This document shows positions 1 to 7,708 of a stretch of DNA of 64,000 nt, one piece after another. The position numbers were made by a program, and so were the translations under genes. Where the stretch lies: assembly GCA_964427005.1 (NCBI GenBank), contig CAYRTL010000010.1, positions 6,268 to 70,267 of the forward strand. The letters run 5' to 3'. The DNA comes from JAMXLO01 sp964427005 (GTDB taxonomy: Bacteria > Pseudomonadota > Alphaproteobacteria > Acetobacterales > Acetobacteraceae). Each line of letters begins with the position of its first letter. The first letter of the stretch is position 1. The notes under the pieces are model-generated. The model made no database searches, was not told the DNA's origin, and saw nothing but the letters and a program-made list of their open reading frames with translations.

Positions 1-169
1 TCAGGACTCCGGACGGTGCGAGCAGCCCGGGCGCGACCGGAACCAAGCATGGTCCCTGCGGGACGCAGACTGTCCCCACATGCTGGATCATCCAGTTGGC
101 AAGCGGAATTGACGCCAGGAAGCAGGCAAAGGCCACGAGCCCGATGCGAGTGCGAAGAGCTGTATCCAT
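1..169 (-). CDS. VUT-family (queuosine-precursor-type) transporter, N-terminal part only
   Basis: The frame starts at an ATG at 169 and runs off the left edge after about 56 codons. The translation begins MDTALRTRIGL and continues with a hydrophobic first segment, then HVGTVCVPQGPCLVPV and APSGVL. This Cys/Pro-rich pattern after the first membrane helix is what I recognise from VUT/YhhQ-like inner-membrane transporters, which import queuosine precursors in characterised members. Its start overlaps the stop of the upstream VOC gene by one base (TGATG), so the two are probably co-transcribed. Most of the protein is missing, so the family call rests on this N-terminus alone. Confidence 0.6.
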   Translation of the reverse strand, partial: MDTALRTRIGLVAFACFLASIPLANWMIQHVGTVCVPQGPCLVPVAPGLLAPSGVL

Positions 170-570
170 CAGCGTGGCAGATAGGTCGAGATTTCCACCA
201 GGTTGCCGTCCGGATCGCGGCAGTACACCGACTGCATCGGGCCTAGCGCTCCAGCGCGTTCCACCGGCCCTTGCAGGATCGCCACACCGCATTCATGCAA
301 GTGCGCGATGACATCCTCGGGCCCGACTGCGGTGATGAAACATAGATCGCCGCTTCCGGGCGCGTCGTTTTCTCCTGTCGGCCAGGACCGGGTGTCGGTG
401 CCGCTAGGGCGCACGTTGATCTTCTGCCCACCGAACTTCAGCGCCGTGCGGTTGTTCGGGCCGAAATCCTCGCGCTCCATCCCGAGCACACGCTGATACC
501 AGGCAGCCGTGATCTCCACGTCCTTCACGTTCAGCACGATGTGGTCGATGCGATCGATGGTGAAGCGCAC
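169..570 (-). CDS. VOC-family (glyoxalase/dioxygenase-fold) protein
   Basis: This 133-residue protein has the paired beta-alpha-beta-beta-beta layout of the vicinal oxygen chelate superfamily. The first half opens with IDRIDHIVLNVKDV and AAWYQRVLGM. The second half ends with the family's typical DPDGNLVEISTY, whose Glu is the usual metal ligand. The His of IDHIVL is the usual N-terminal ligand. Such small single-domain members include lactoylglutathione lyases, fosfomycin-resistance-like proteins and virulence-associated homologues, and the sequence does not choose between them. The start is a GTG at 570. The stop overlaps the start of the downstream transporter gene. Confidence 0.85.
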   Translation of the reverse strand: MRFTIDRIDHIVLNVKDVEITAAWYQRVLGMEREDFGPNNRTALKFGGQKINVRPSGTDTRSWPTGENDAPGSGDLCFITAVGPEDVIAHLHECGVAILQGPVERAGALGPMQSVYCRDPDGNLVEISTYLPR

Positions 571-693
571 TGGGTCGGAGTTCCTGGGTTCGTGCGACGC
601 ACCTAGCCCATTTCCGGGGGCGTGAAAACCGCGGGGTCATGTGGGGATGGGCGCGAGGCCATGTTGTCGCGCTGAGCCTGCAACCCTATTTGA

Positions 694-713
694 GACATCC
701 TATGGGATATGTC
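694..713. promoter_or_regulatory. Imperfect palindrome upstream of the toxin-antitoxin pair
   Basis: GAC-ATCC-TATG-GGAT-AT-GTC is a nearly symmetric 20-base element ending 10 bases before the toxin start codon. Its core ATCC/GGAT arms are perfect. Position and symmetry suit an autoregulatory operator bound by the antitoxin or toxin-antitoxin complex. That role is inferred from general knowledge of such modules. Confidence 0.4.
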
Positions 714-723
714 ACGGTAAGGG

Positions 724-1152
724 ATGGTGAGGCTTACCGTCGACACCAACGTGCTGGCCTCAGCCTTCCGGAGCCGTTCCGGAGCAAGCTTCGCCCTGAT
801 CGGGCTGGCCAGGAGACAGAGAGTTCGAATGCTGGCGACGCCACCGTTGTTTCTGGAGTACGAAGCGGTGCTGAAGCGGCCGGAGCAACTGGCCGCTTCA
901 GGCCTATCACCCGCAGACGTTGATGCGGCCTTGGACGCCCACGCGGCCCTGATCGAGCCCGTCGAGGCGCATTTGAGTTGGCGCCCCCAGTTGAACGATC
1001 CTGACGATGAGATGGTCCTGGAGGCGGCGATCAACGGCCGTGCCGACGCATTGGTGACATATAACGCGCCACATTTTCGGGCTGCTGCGTCTCGTTTCGG
1101 GGTGCGTCTCGCGCGTCCGGTGGAGATTCTCCATGGAGCAATCGAACCATGA
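724..1152 (+). CDS. PIN-domain toxin (putative toxin-antitoxin toxin component)
   Basis: A 142-residue protein with the PIN-fold RNase pattern. VDTNVLASAF near residues 6-15 gives the first acidic residue and the conserved Asn. Further acidic positions lie in EYEAVLKRP, in DPDDEMVLEAAI near residues 92-103, and in a C-terminal TYNAPHF segment where many PIN toxins have TxNxxDF. The last acidic residue appears replaced, as the sequence reads NAPHF. PIN toxins are Mg-dependent ribonucleases. The gene overlaps the downstream antitoxin start by 4 bases (ATGA), so toxin precedes antitoxin. The palindrome at 694-713 is a candidate operator. Confidence 0.85.
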   Translation: MVRLTVDTNVLASAFRSRSGASFALIGLARRQRVRMLATPPLFLEYEAVLKRPEQLAASGLSPADVDAALDAHAALIEPVEAHLSWRPQLNDPDDEMVLEAAINGRADALVTYNAPHFRAAASRFGVRLARPVEILHGAIEP

Positions 1153-1430
1153 GCAAGGCGACCTATCCGCTCAAGCTGCCCGCCTCGATTAAGGCTGCGG
1201 CGGCGCGTCTGGCCAAAGAGGATGGCGTATCGCTCAACCAGTGGATTGCGACCGCTGTCGCGCAGAAGATTGGCGTGGTGGAGACGGCGGCACAATTCTT
1301 TCGGCAGCGGGCTGAGCGTGCGAAGCCGGATGACCTGGAACGAATCATGCGGAGGGTGCCCGATGCACCCGTCGAGCCGGAGGACATGATCCCGCCCGAT
1401 CTGGCCAAGCGGCTGTCGCGTTTGAAGTAA
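1149..1430 (+). CDS. Antitoxin, ribbon-helix-helix/HicB-C-terminal-like
   Basis: A 93-residue protein beginning YPLKLPASIKAAAARLAKE and continuing DGVSLNQWIATAVAQKIG. This is the short beta-strand plus two helices of ribbon-helix-helix DNA-binding antitoxins (Arc/HicB C-terminal type). The tail (residues about 55-93) is polar and acidic-rich, as expected for the toxin-wrapping segment. It overlaps the toxin gene by 4 bases and should neutralise the PIN protein and repress the pair. Specific family naming within RHH antitoxins is uncertain. Confidence 0.8.
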   Translation: MSKATYPLKLPASIKAAAARLAKEDGVSLNQWIATAVAQKIGVVETAAQFFRQRAERAKPDDLERIMRRVPDAPVEPEDMIPPDLAKRLSRLK

Positions 1431-1560
1431 GGCGATCGACCGCGCCCAGCTTGTAGCCGGCAGACTGCCCGCCTTTGATGTCGGGCGTGCATCGATGATA
1501 TGCTGCTGCGCCCGGCGCACGCCGCCACTACACGCGATTTTGGCGTCGCGGCATCGCGGA

Positions 1561-3207
1561 CTACTCCAGCCCTTCGTAGAAATCGTTGCCCTTATCGTCG
1601 ATCACGATGAAGGCCGGAAAGTTTTCCACCTCGATACGCCAAACGGCTTCCATGCCGAGTTCCGGATACTCCAACACCTCGACTTTGCGGATGCAGTCCT
1701 GCGCGAGGCGAGCGGCCGGTCCGCCGACGCTACCAAGGTAAAAGCCGCCATTTGCCTTGCACGCTTCGCGCACAGCCTTGGACCGGTTGCCTTTCGCCAG
1801 CATCACCAGCGATCCACCCGCGGCCTGGAAGGCGGGCACGTAGCTGTCCATCCGTCCCGCTGTCGTCGGCCCGAAGCTGCCAGTGGCATAGCCTTCCGGC
1901 GTCTTGGCCGGCCCGGCGTAATACACCGGGTGATTCTTGATGTAGTCTGGCAGTCCTTCACCGCGATCAAGCCGCTCCTGCAACTTCGCATGCGCGATGT
2001 CGCGCGCCACCACCATCGTGCCGGTCAGCATCAGCCGCGTCTTCACCGGATACTGCGACAGTTGCCGCCTGATTTCAGCCATCGGCCGATTCAGATTCAC
2101 CGCGACCGCATCGTCGCCGAGATGTTCGTCCGTCGTTTCCGGCAAGTACTTCGCGGGATCGGTTTCCAATTGTTCGAGGAACACACCGTCCGGCGTGATC
2201 TTCGCCAGGATCTGCCGATCGGCACTGCACGAAACACCAATGCCGACCGGCAGCGACGCACCATGTCGAGGCAACCGGATGACCCGCACATCATGGCAAA
2301 AGTACTTGCCGCCGAACTGCGCGCCGATGCCGAGAGAGCGCGACAGCTCCAGGACCTTCTGTTCCATCTCCAGATCGCGGATGGCATGACCCGCCTTGCT
2401 GCCAACAGTCGGCAGCGTATCCAGCCAACGGCATGACGCGAGCTTCACCGTCTTCAGCGTCATTTCCGCGGACGTGCCGCCAATGACGATGGCAAGGTGA
2501 TAGGGCGGACAGGCGGAGGTCCCGAGCGACCGCATCTTGCCTTCGAGATACTTCAGCAACCGCTCCCGCGACAGAATCGCCCGTGTTTCCTGGAACAGGA
2601 AGGACTTGTTGGCGCTGCCACCGCCCTTGGCGACGAACATCAGATTGAATTCATCGGCGTGATGCTCGCCGGGCGCTGCCATGATGTCGAACTGCACCGG
2701 CAGGTTGTTGCCGGTGTTCACTTCTTCGAACATCGACAACGGTGCCATCTGAGAATAACGCAGATTCGTTTCTGTATAGAGACGGTGCACACCCCAGGAC
2801 AACGCCTCTTCCTCATCGCCATCCACCCACACGCGTTGGCCCTTCTTACCGAACACGATCGCAGTGCCGGTGTCCTGGCACATCGGCAGGACGCCACCTG
2901 CGGCGATATTGGCGTTCTTCAGCAGGTCGAGCGCCACGAACCGATCGTTCGCGCTCGCCTCTGGATCATCGAGGATCGCGCGCAATTGCGCCAAGTGCCC
3001 TGGACGCAACAGATGCGACACGTCGCGGAATGCCTGGAACGCCAACTCGCTCAGCGCATCCGGGGCGATACGCAAGACGTTCTGCCCATCGCAGATCGTG
3101 TTACGGACGCCGCTGATCGGCAGCTGCTTCCATGCCGTCTGGTCCGGACCGAGCGGGAACATCGGGGAATAGAGGAACCCCGACGGCCGCGATATCGGCG
3201 CATTCAT
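1561..3207 (-). CDS. fumA: Fumarate hydratase, class I (iron-sulfur)
   Basis: A 548-residue single-chain class I fumarase that interconverts fumarate and malate in the TCA cycle. The three cysteines expected to hold the [4Fe-4S] cluster are visible as PMCQDTGT (Cys110), TSACPPYH (Cys233) and GVSCSADR (Cys327), with spacing close to that of E. coli FumA. The C-terminal swivel part contains GSFGPTTAGRMDSYVPAFQ and KGNRSKAV. The length matches the single-chain enzyme rather than two-subunit forms. The neighbour sspB begins 15 bases past its start on the same strand, with sspB upstream in a likely two-gene unit. A class I enzyme implies oxygen sensitivity. Confidence 0.96.
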   Translation of the reverse strand: MNAPISRPSGFLYSPMFPLGPDQTAWKQLPISGVRNTICDGQNVLRIAPDALSELAFQAFRDVSHLLRPGHLAQLRAILDDPEASANDRFVALDLLKNANIAAGGVLPMCQDTGTAIVFGKKGQRVWVDGDEEEALSWGVHRLYTETNLRYSQMAPLSMFEEVNTGNNLPVQFDIMAAPGEHHADEFNLMFVAKGGGSANKSFLFQETRAILSRERLLKYLEGKMRSLGTSACPPYHLAIVIGGTSAEMTLKTVKLASCRWLDTLPTVGSKAGHAIRDLEMEQKVLELSRSLGIGAQFGGKYFCHDVRVIRLPRHGASLPVGIGVSCSADRQILAKITPDGVFLEQLETDPAKYLPETTDEHLGDDAVAVNLNRPMAEIRRQLSQYPVKTRLMLTGTMVVARDIAHAKLQERLDRGEGLPDYIKNHPVYYAGPAKTPEGYATGSFGPTTAGRMDSYVPAFQAAGGSLVMLAKGNRSKAVREACKANGGFYLGSVGGPAARLAQDCIRKVEVLEYPELGMEAVWRIEVENFPAFIVIDDKGNDFYEGLE

Positions 3208-3222
3208 CTCAGATTCCTCTCG

Positions 3223-3741
3223 CTATTCCTTAGGTGGCGTCCGCCGGCGGAATGCGTCCAGACTGACCACCTGCGGGGTCTCGACTGAGTCTTCCGGCTC
3301 CTGCGGCGCCACCAGTTGCGTCGGTTCGGGTTCGGTCGGTTCGATAGCCTCCTCGGCAGGAACCGGCCGGAAGCGCAGGCCATACCGCACGAACGGGTCC
3401 GCGAAACCGGTGACTGCACCGAGCGGAATGACCAACGAAGCGGGAACGCCACCGAATGACAACCCGACACTGATCAGGCCGGCCTCGGTGTCCATCTTGA
3501 GATCCCAGAACTGATGCTGCAGGACGATCGTCATTTCCTGTGGATATTGCGTACGCAGGCGCGGCGGGATCACCACGCCGGGATAATCGGTGAGGAAGGT
3601 GATGTAGAAATGGTGTTCGCCGGGCAGGCCATTGGCGGCGGCGTGCGCGACTGCCTGCGCCACCACCTGGCGCATCGCCGCCTCCACCCACTCATCATAG
3701 GGCAGCAGACTCTCCGGTTGCTGCTCCTTGTCCTTTGCCAT
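3223..3741 (-). CDS. sspB: SspB, ClpXP protease specificity-enhancing factor (alpha type)
   Basis: A 172-residue adaptor that tethers ssrA-tagged and other substrates to ClpXP. The folded part (residues about 10-125) includes HFYITFLTDYPGV, PPRLRTQYPQEMTIVLQHQFWDL and a GLSFGGVPASLVIPL strand pair. A Glu/Pro-rich linker and the C-terminal VVSLDAFRRR tail follow, the latter the likely ClpX-docking motif. I chose the ATG at 3741, which gives MAKDKEQQP. The frame is open 25 codons further but that stretch looks non-coding. It lies directly upstream of fumA on the same strand. Confidence 0.93.
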   Translation of the reverse strand: MAKDKEQQPESLLPYDEWVEAAMRQVVAQAVAHAAANGLPGEHHFYITFLTDYPGVVIPPRLRTQYPQEMTIVLQHQFWDLKMDTEAGLISVGLSFGGVPASLVIPLGAVTGFADPFVRYGLRFRPVPAEEAIEPTEPEPTQLVAPQEPEDSVETPQVVSLDAFRRRTPPKE

Positions 3742-3892
3742 GCAATGACCCCACGCGATCTGGAGCACAGATAGCGCGCGACGGGGAAAGGGCAAAGGCC
3801 CGGCTGCCAGGTTCATCGATGACCCTGGTTCGGGCTTTACACGCTGATGGTTCCCCCGAATGCTGCCGCAGCAAGATCAAGGCGATAACGGA

Positions 3893-5119
3893 ATGGATGC
3901 GACGCGCGAGGGCGACGGGCCACCCTGGCAGCGCACGCTCTGGACGATGGTCGGAGTCCAGTTCGTGATGAGCATAGCCTTCAGCATCCTCAGCCCGATC
4001 ATGCCGCTGTTCCTGCCGCAACTCGGCGTCGTCACACCCGCGGGGGTCGATGTGTGGGCTGGCGTGCTCGCCTCGGTTACCTCATTCGTGGCGATCTTCA
4101 CCGCGCCGATCTGGGGCAGCCTCGCGGATCGTTACGGACGCAAGCTTATGGTGCTGCGGTCCACACTCGGCATCTCTATCTTCACTCTGCTGATGGGGAT
4201 CGCCGGTAATCCGTGGCACATGCTGGCGTTTCGCGCCGGAATGGGTGCGTTGGCCGGCTTCAACTCCGCCGCGACGGTGCTGGTATCCACGCAAGTTCCC
4301 GAGCATCGGCTGGGTTACTCACTCGGCTGGCTTGGCACAGGCCAGCTTGTCGGCTCACTTATCGGCCCGATCATCGGCGGAGCCGTGGCGGATGTCACCG
4401 GCAGCTATCGGGTGCCGTTCTTCTTCGCCGGCGCGATTTCGTTGGTTGCCTTCCTCGGGACATGGCAATTCGTGCCGGAGCGGTTCACGGCGTCCGAAAC
4501 GCGCCAGCGTCCCTCATTATTATCTGGGTTGTCGATGATAACGCGGACAGCGGGATTGATCCCGCTGATTGTCGTCATGCTGATGGCGCAGTTCGCAACC
4601 CAGGCAGTCCAGCCGGTGGTGACACTGTTTGTGCAGGATATGCTCGGGCAACGGCCAGACCTCGCCACGTTGGGAGGGCTTGCCTTCTCCGTCACCGGCA
4701 TAGCCGGCGTGCTCGCAGTGCCGTTCCTCGGCCGCAAAAGCGACCTCATTGGCTATCGCACTGTGCTGCTGATCAGCCTGTTTGGCGCCGCCTTGTTCAC
4801 CGCGCCGCAGGCCATGCCCTGGGGATATCCAGCCTTCGTGGTCGAGCGTTTCGGGCTCGGTCTGTTTGTCGGGGGGATCCTGCCCGCGGCAAATTCGCTC
4901 ATCGGACGACTGACGAGCGCGTCAACCCGAGGCTTCGTTTATGGCATGGTCTCGTCCGCCTACTTCGTCGGCAACACACTTGGCCCGCTGACCGGAGGGG
5001 TTGTGGCGGCTACCATTGGCATTCGCTTTGTGTTTGCCCTGACCGCAGCACTGCTGCTGATCAACCTGTTATGGGTCTGGTTCACGGTGCCGGAAGCCGG
5101 GCGCGCGGCAACAGGGTGA
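3893..5119 (+). CDS. MFS transporter, multidrug-efflux (MdtG/TetA-like)
   Basis: A 408-residue, roughly 12-helix major facilitator. The loop between helices 2 and 3 carries GSLADRYGRKLMVLRS, the classic MFS motif A. A weaker GRKSDLIGYR sits at the equivalent place in the second half. GYSLGWLGTGQLVGSLIGPIIGG matches the drug-antiporter motif C at the end of helix 5. The probable function is proton-driven export of small hydrophobic compounds, with unknown substrate. The start ATG at 3893 (MDATREGD) is preferred over an in-frame ATG at 3860. It diverges from sspB. Confidence 0.88.
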   Translation: MDATREGDGPPWQRTLWTMVGVQFVMSIAFSILSPIMPLFLPQLGVVTPAGVDVWAGVLASVTSFVAIFTAPIWGSLADRYGRKLMVLRSTLGISIFTLLMGIAGNPWHMLAFRAGMGALAGFNSAATVLVSTQVPEHRLGYSLGWLGTGQLVGSLIGPIIGGAVADVTGSYRVPFFFAGAISLVAFLGTWQFVPERFTASETRQRPSLLSGLSMITRTAGLIPLIVVMLMAQFATQAVQPVVTLFVQDMLGQRPDLATLGGLAFSVTGIAGVLAVPFLGRKSDLIGYRTVLLISLFGAALFTAPQAMPWGYPAFVVERFGLGLFVGGILPAANSLIGRLTSASTRGFVYGMVSSAYFVGNTLGPLTGGVVAATIGIRFVFALTAALLLINLLWVWFTVPEAGRAATG

Positions 5120-5206
5120 AAGCCTCCGTCGATTCCTCCAGGCTGGCTCGCCGGCCACACCATGATAACCTCGCCTCGAACGGCGTAGGTTGAAGAGGAG
5201 GAATCG

Positions 5207-5917
5207 ATGATCGAGCTCTACGGCATGGGTAGCCCGAACGTGGTGAAGATCTACATCGCGCTCGAAGAACTGGGACTGCCGTACAATGTGCATCCGGTGG
5301 ATGTATTCACCGGCAGGCAATTCGACCCGGAGTTCCTCAAGCTCAATCCGATGGCGAAGGTCCCGGTGATCACCGACAGCGACGGTCCCGCTGGTAAACC
5401 GATTACGCTGTTCGAGTCTGGCGCAATCCTGCTCTATCTGGCGGAAAAGACCGGCAAGCTGCTGCCAAAGGAGATCGGCGCCAAGTACGAGGCGATCGAG
5501 TGGATGATGGTGCAGATGACCACCTTGGGCCCAATGTTCGGCCAGCACGTGCACTTCATGCGCTTCGCGCCGAAGGGCAACGAATACTCGCAAAGCCGCT
5601 ACACCACGCAGGTGCATCGTGTGTTGGAAGTGATGGACCAGCGCCTCGCCGAAAAGCCGTGGCTTGGCGGCGCCGAGTACGGAATTGCTGATATCGCCAC
5701 CTATCCCTGGGCGCGCAACATCCCGACGCTGCTTGGTGCGCCAGCGGCTGAGAAATACAGAAATGTCATGCGCTGGGTCGGCGTGATCAATGAGCGCCCA
5801 GCGGTAAAGCGCGCGCTCGCCGCAGTTGATGACGTCCGGGGCAAGACCACGCAGTTCGACAGAGCACAGCCGAACGATCTGGACAAGCTGTTCGGCCGCG
5901 GTCAGTACGCCGCCTGA
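5207..5917 (+). CDS. Glutathione S-transferase family protein, YfcG-like
   Basis: A 236-residue two-domain GST. The thioredoxin-like N-terminal domain has YGMGSPNVVKIYIALEELGL and LNPMAKVPVI, where the cis-Pro precedes Ile. The glutathione-binding FESGAILLYLAEKTG comes next. The helical domain has LGPMFGQHVHF and WLGGAEYGIADIATYPW. This set resembles the nu-class disulfide-bond oxidoreductases YfcG/YghU, in which the region after the first strand (here SPN) binds glutathione instead of a catalytic Cys. A GAAGAGGAGG ribosome site lies just before the ATG. Confidence 0.9.
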   Translation: MIELYGMGSPNVVKIYIALEELGLPYNVHPVDVFTGRQFDPEFLKLNPMAKVPVITDSDGPAGKPITLFESGAILLYLAEKTGKLLPKEIGAKYEAIEWMMVQMTTLGPMFGQHVHFMRFAPKGNEYSQSRYTTQVHRVLEVMDQRLAEKPWLGGAEYGIADIATYPWARNIPTLLGAPAAEKYRNVMRWVGVINERPAVKRALAAVDDVRGKTTQFDRAQPNDLDKLFGRGQYAA

Positions 5918-5988
5918 GTCCCGGCGACGAAGCATTCATCTTTGGCAGTTAACACGGCGTCTCGAATGGCGCCGTGGAGACTGTTGCG

Positions 5989-6360
5989 ATGGCCGATACG
6001 CCCGTTGAACGAAGAGCCGACGAACCTTACAATCCGGACCTGCGTGCTCACGTATCCGGTCTGGAGGGACGATGTGCAGGACATGAAGGTCATGATGCGC
6101 AACCTTGAGCAGATCGTCCTGCGCATCGAGGCCACGCTCAATGCAACCCTGCCGCATCTGGCGACCAAGGCTGAGTTGGCGGACTTGCGGACCGAAATGA
6201 GGGGTGGATGGCCGACATGCGGACTGAGGTGAAGGGCGAGATGGCTCAGCTACGGACTGACCTCGCCGAGAAGCCCAGCAAGACCTACATGCGGGGCGTA
6301 TTGACAGCGCTGCTCACCGCCTGTGCCTGTGGCCTAGCCCCCCTTGCCATCCTAAAGTAG
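5989..6360 (+). pseudogene. Broken membrane-anchored coiled-coil protein (two frameshifts)
   Basis: Reading starts at the ATG at 5989 (MADTPVERRADEPYNPDLRA) and runs to a TGA at 6106. From about 6062 the next frame continues the protein as DDVQDMKVMMRNLEQIVL and LPHLATKAELADLRTEMRG. At about 6205 the original frame resumes as MADMRTEVKGEMAQLRTDLA and ends, after a hydrophobic segment (GVLTALLTACACGLAPLAIL), at TAG 6358-6360. The repeating units DLRTEMRG, DMRTEVKG and QLRTDLAE fall on both sides of the second shift, so one reading frame has been split by a net one-base gain and then a one-base loss. The intact form would be about 120 residues: a short acidic head, a coiled coil and a C-terminal membrane anchor. 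Function unknown. Confidence 0.65.
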
Positions 6361-6364
6361 CAGC

Positions 6365-6883
6365 ATGCGGATATCATCGTGGCAGGCGCAGGTATATGCC
6401 GCACTGAAGGCCGCCAACATCACCCAGGTTGCCTACGTCCCTGACGCAGGTCATGCGCACCTCATCGAGGCAGCACATGCCGATCCGAATATGCGCGCCG
6501 TCGTGCTGACGACTGAGGAAGAGGGCATCGCCTTTGCCGCCGGCGCCTGGCTGGGCGGTCAGCGTGCGGTCTTGCTGATGCAATCATCCGGTGTGGGCAA
6601 CTGCATCAACATGCTATCTCTGCCGCTGAATTGCCGGATGCCGTTCTTCACCTTGGTCACCATGCGGGGCGAATGGGCCGAGTTCAATCCGTGGCAGGTG
6701 CCAATGGGAGCCGCGACGCCCAGCGTCCTGACAGATGCTGGCGTCCACGTCCGCCGGGCGGACAGTGCAGAGGACGTGGCGGAGATGGTCGCCGCGTCCG
6801 CGGCGCTCGCCTTCGACAGCGCGGTGCCGGTCGCGGTCCTGTTCTCGCAGCGCCTCATCGGCGCCAAGGTGTTCGCGAAATGA
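6365..6883 (+). CDS. TPP-dependent decarboxylase, alpha (PYR-domain) subunit, ComD-like
   Basis: A 172-residue protein corresponding to only the N-terminal pyrimidine-binding domain of a thiamine-diphosphate enzyme. TTEEEGIAFAAGAWLGGQRAV contains the catalytic Glu that activates the cofactor. LMQSSGVGNCINMLSLPLNC and MRGEWAEFNPWQ match sulfopyruvate/phosphonopyruvate decarboxylases. The matching diphosphate-binding half is the next gene at 6942, so the enzyme would be a two-subunit complex. The substrate is probably a 3-carbon 2-oxo acid bearing a sulfonate or phosphonate, but the sequence does not settle which. No clear ribosome site precedes the ATG. Confidence 0.8.
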   Translation: MRISSWQAQVYAALKAANITQVAYVPDAGHAHLIEAAHADPNMRAVVLTTEEEGIAFAAGAWLGGQRAVLLMQSSGVGNCINMLSLPLNCRMPFFTLVTMRGEWAEFNPWQVPMGAATPSVLTDAGVHVRRADSAEDVAEMVAASAALAFDSAVPVAVLFSQRLIGAKVFAK

Positions 6884-6941
6884 TGGGCGGAGCAAGTCCG
6901 GCCATGACGAGAGGAGGCCGGGCTGACGCCCGGAACCGTGA

Positions 6942-7523
6942 ATGAGGAACGACGGCACGCTCGATCGCCGCGCCGTTGCCGCAATCCTGCTACGCGATCC
7001 GGGCGATCTGCTCGTTGTGACCGGGCTTGGCGCGCCCAGCTACGACGCGTCGGCCGCTGGCGACCGGCCGCTGAATTTTTATCTATGGGGTGCCATGGGC
7101 GGCGCGGCTATGGTCGGCCTTGGCTTGGCGCTCGCCCAACCCAGACGGCGTGTGCTCGTCCTCACCGGCGATGGCGAAATGCTGATGGGAATGGGCTCGT
7201 TGGCAACTATAGCGGCCGCCGGAGCCCCCAATCTGGCCATCGTCGTCCTGGACAACGCGCGCTATGGCGAAACCGGCTCGCAGCATAGCCATACCGGCCT
7301 CACCACTGATCTCGCGGCGGTCGCCGCCGCCTGCGGCTGGCCCGCCACCGCGACCGCCAGGGACATGGACGAAGTGGAGGCACTGCGACCGAGATTGCGT
7401 CAGGAGAACCTGTTCGCGGTCATTCGCATCTCGCCTGCCGAACTGCCGCGTCACCTACCGCCACGAGACGGCGCGTACCTCAGCGATCGATTTCGGCGCG
7501 CTTTGGGCGTGAATTCCGACTGA
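6942..7523 (+). CDS. TPP-dependent decarboxylase, beta (PP-domain) subunit, ComE-like
   Basis: A 193-residue protein equal to the C-terminal cofactor-binding half of a TPP enzyme. GDGEMLMGMGSLATIAA with the later VLDNARYGETG forms the GDG-to-N diphosphate/Mg motif. AMGGAAMVGLGLALAQP is the usual segment before it. It follows the alpha-subunit gene with a 58-base gap containing small GC hairpins. Together the pair resembles ComDE sulfopyruvate decarboxylase or a split phosphonopyruvate decarboxylase. No other coenzyme M or phosphonate genes are in the window, so the pathway is open. Confidence 0.82.
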   Translation: MRNDGTLDRRAVAAILLRDPGDLLVVTGLGAPSYDASAAGDRPLNFYLWGAMGGAAMVGLGLALAQPRRRVLVLTGDGEMLMGMGSLATIAAAGAPNLAIVVLDNARYGETGSQHSHTGLTTDLAAVAAACGWPATATARDMDEVEALRPRLRQENLFAVIRISPAELPRHLPPRDGAYLSDRFRRALGVNSD

Positions 7524-7708
7524 TCTCCGATCCTTTGTATCGGTGTGTATCGACGGCTTGATCACGCGGCTCTGCCGATTGATTTTCACACTGGCGGAGA
7601 TGGGCCATTTCGCCGAAAGTGCGCAACAAGGGAAGGCGTTTGCGTATTTTTGGCGGCGGAAGATCGTCGAGTGAGACAGGGTGACGGGTAAGGGGCATAT
7701 TTCGGATC

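Noticed and set aside
603..1520. 305-residue minus-strand frame across the toxin-antitoxin pair
   Set aside because: The plus-strand PIN toxin and antitoxin have clear motifs and an ATGA overlap. The opposing frame is Arg/Ser-rich with no recognisable domain.
1495..2436. 313-residue open frame antisense to the fumarase gene
   Set aside because: It lies wholly opposite a clear class I fumarase and has Arg/His-rich low-quality sequence with no family pattern.
4213..5193. 326-residue plus-strand frame inside the MFS gene
   Set aside because: Out-of-frame translation is Arg-rich and non-hydrophobic, while the MFS frame has membrane helices and motif A.
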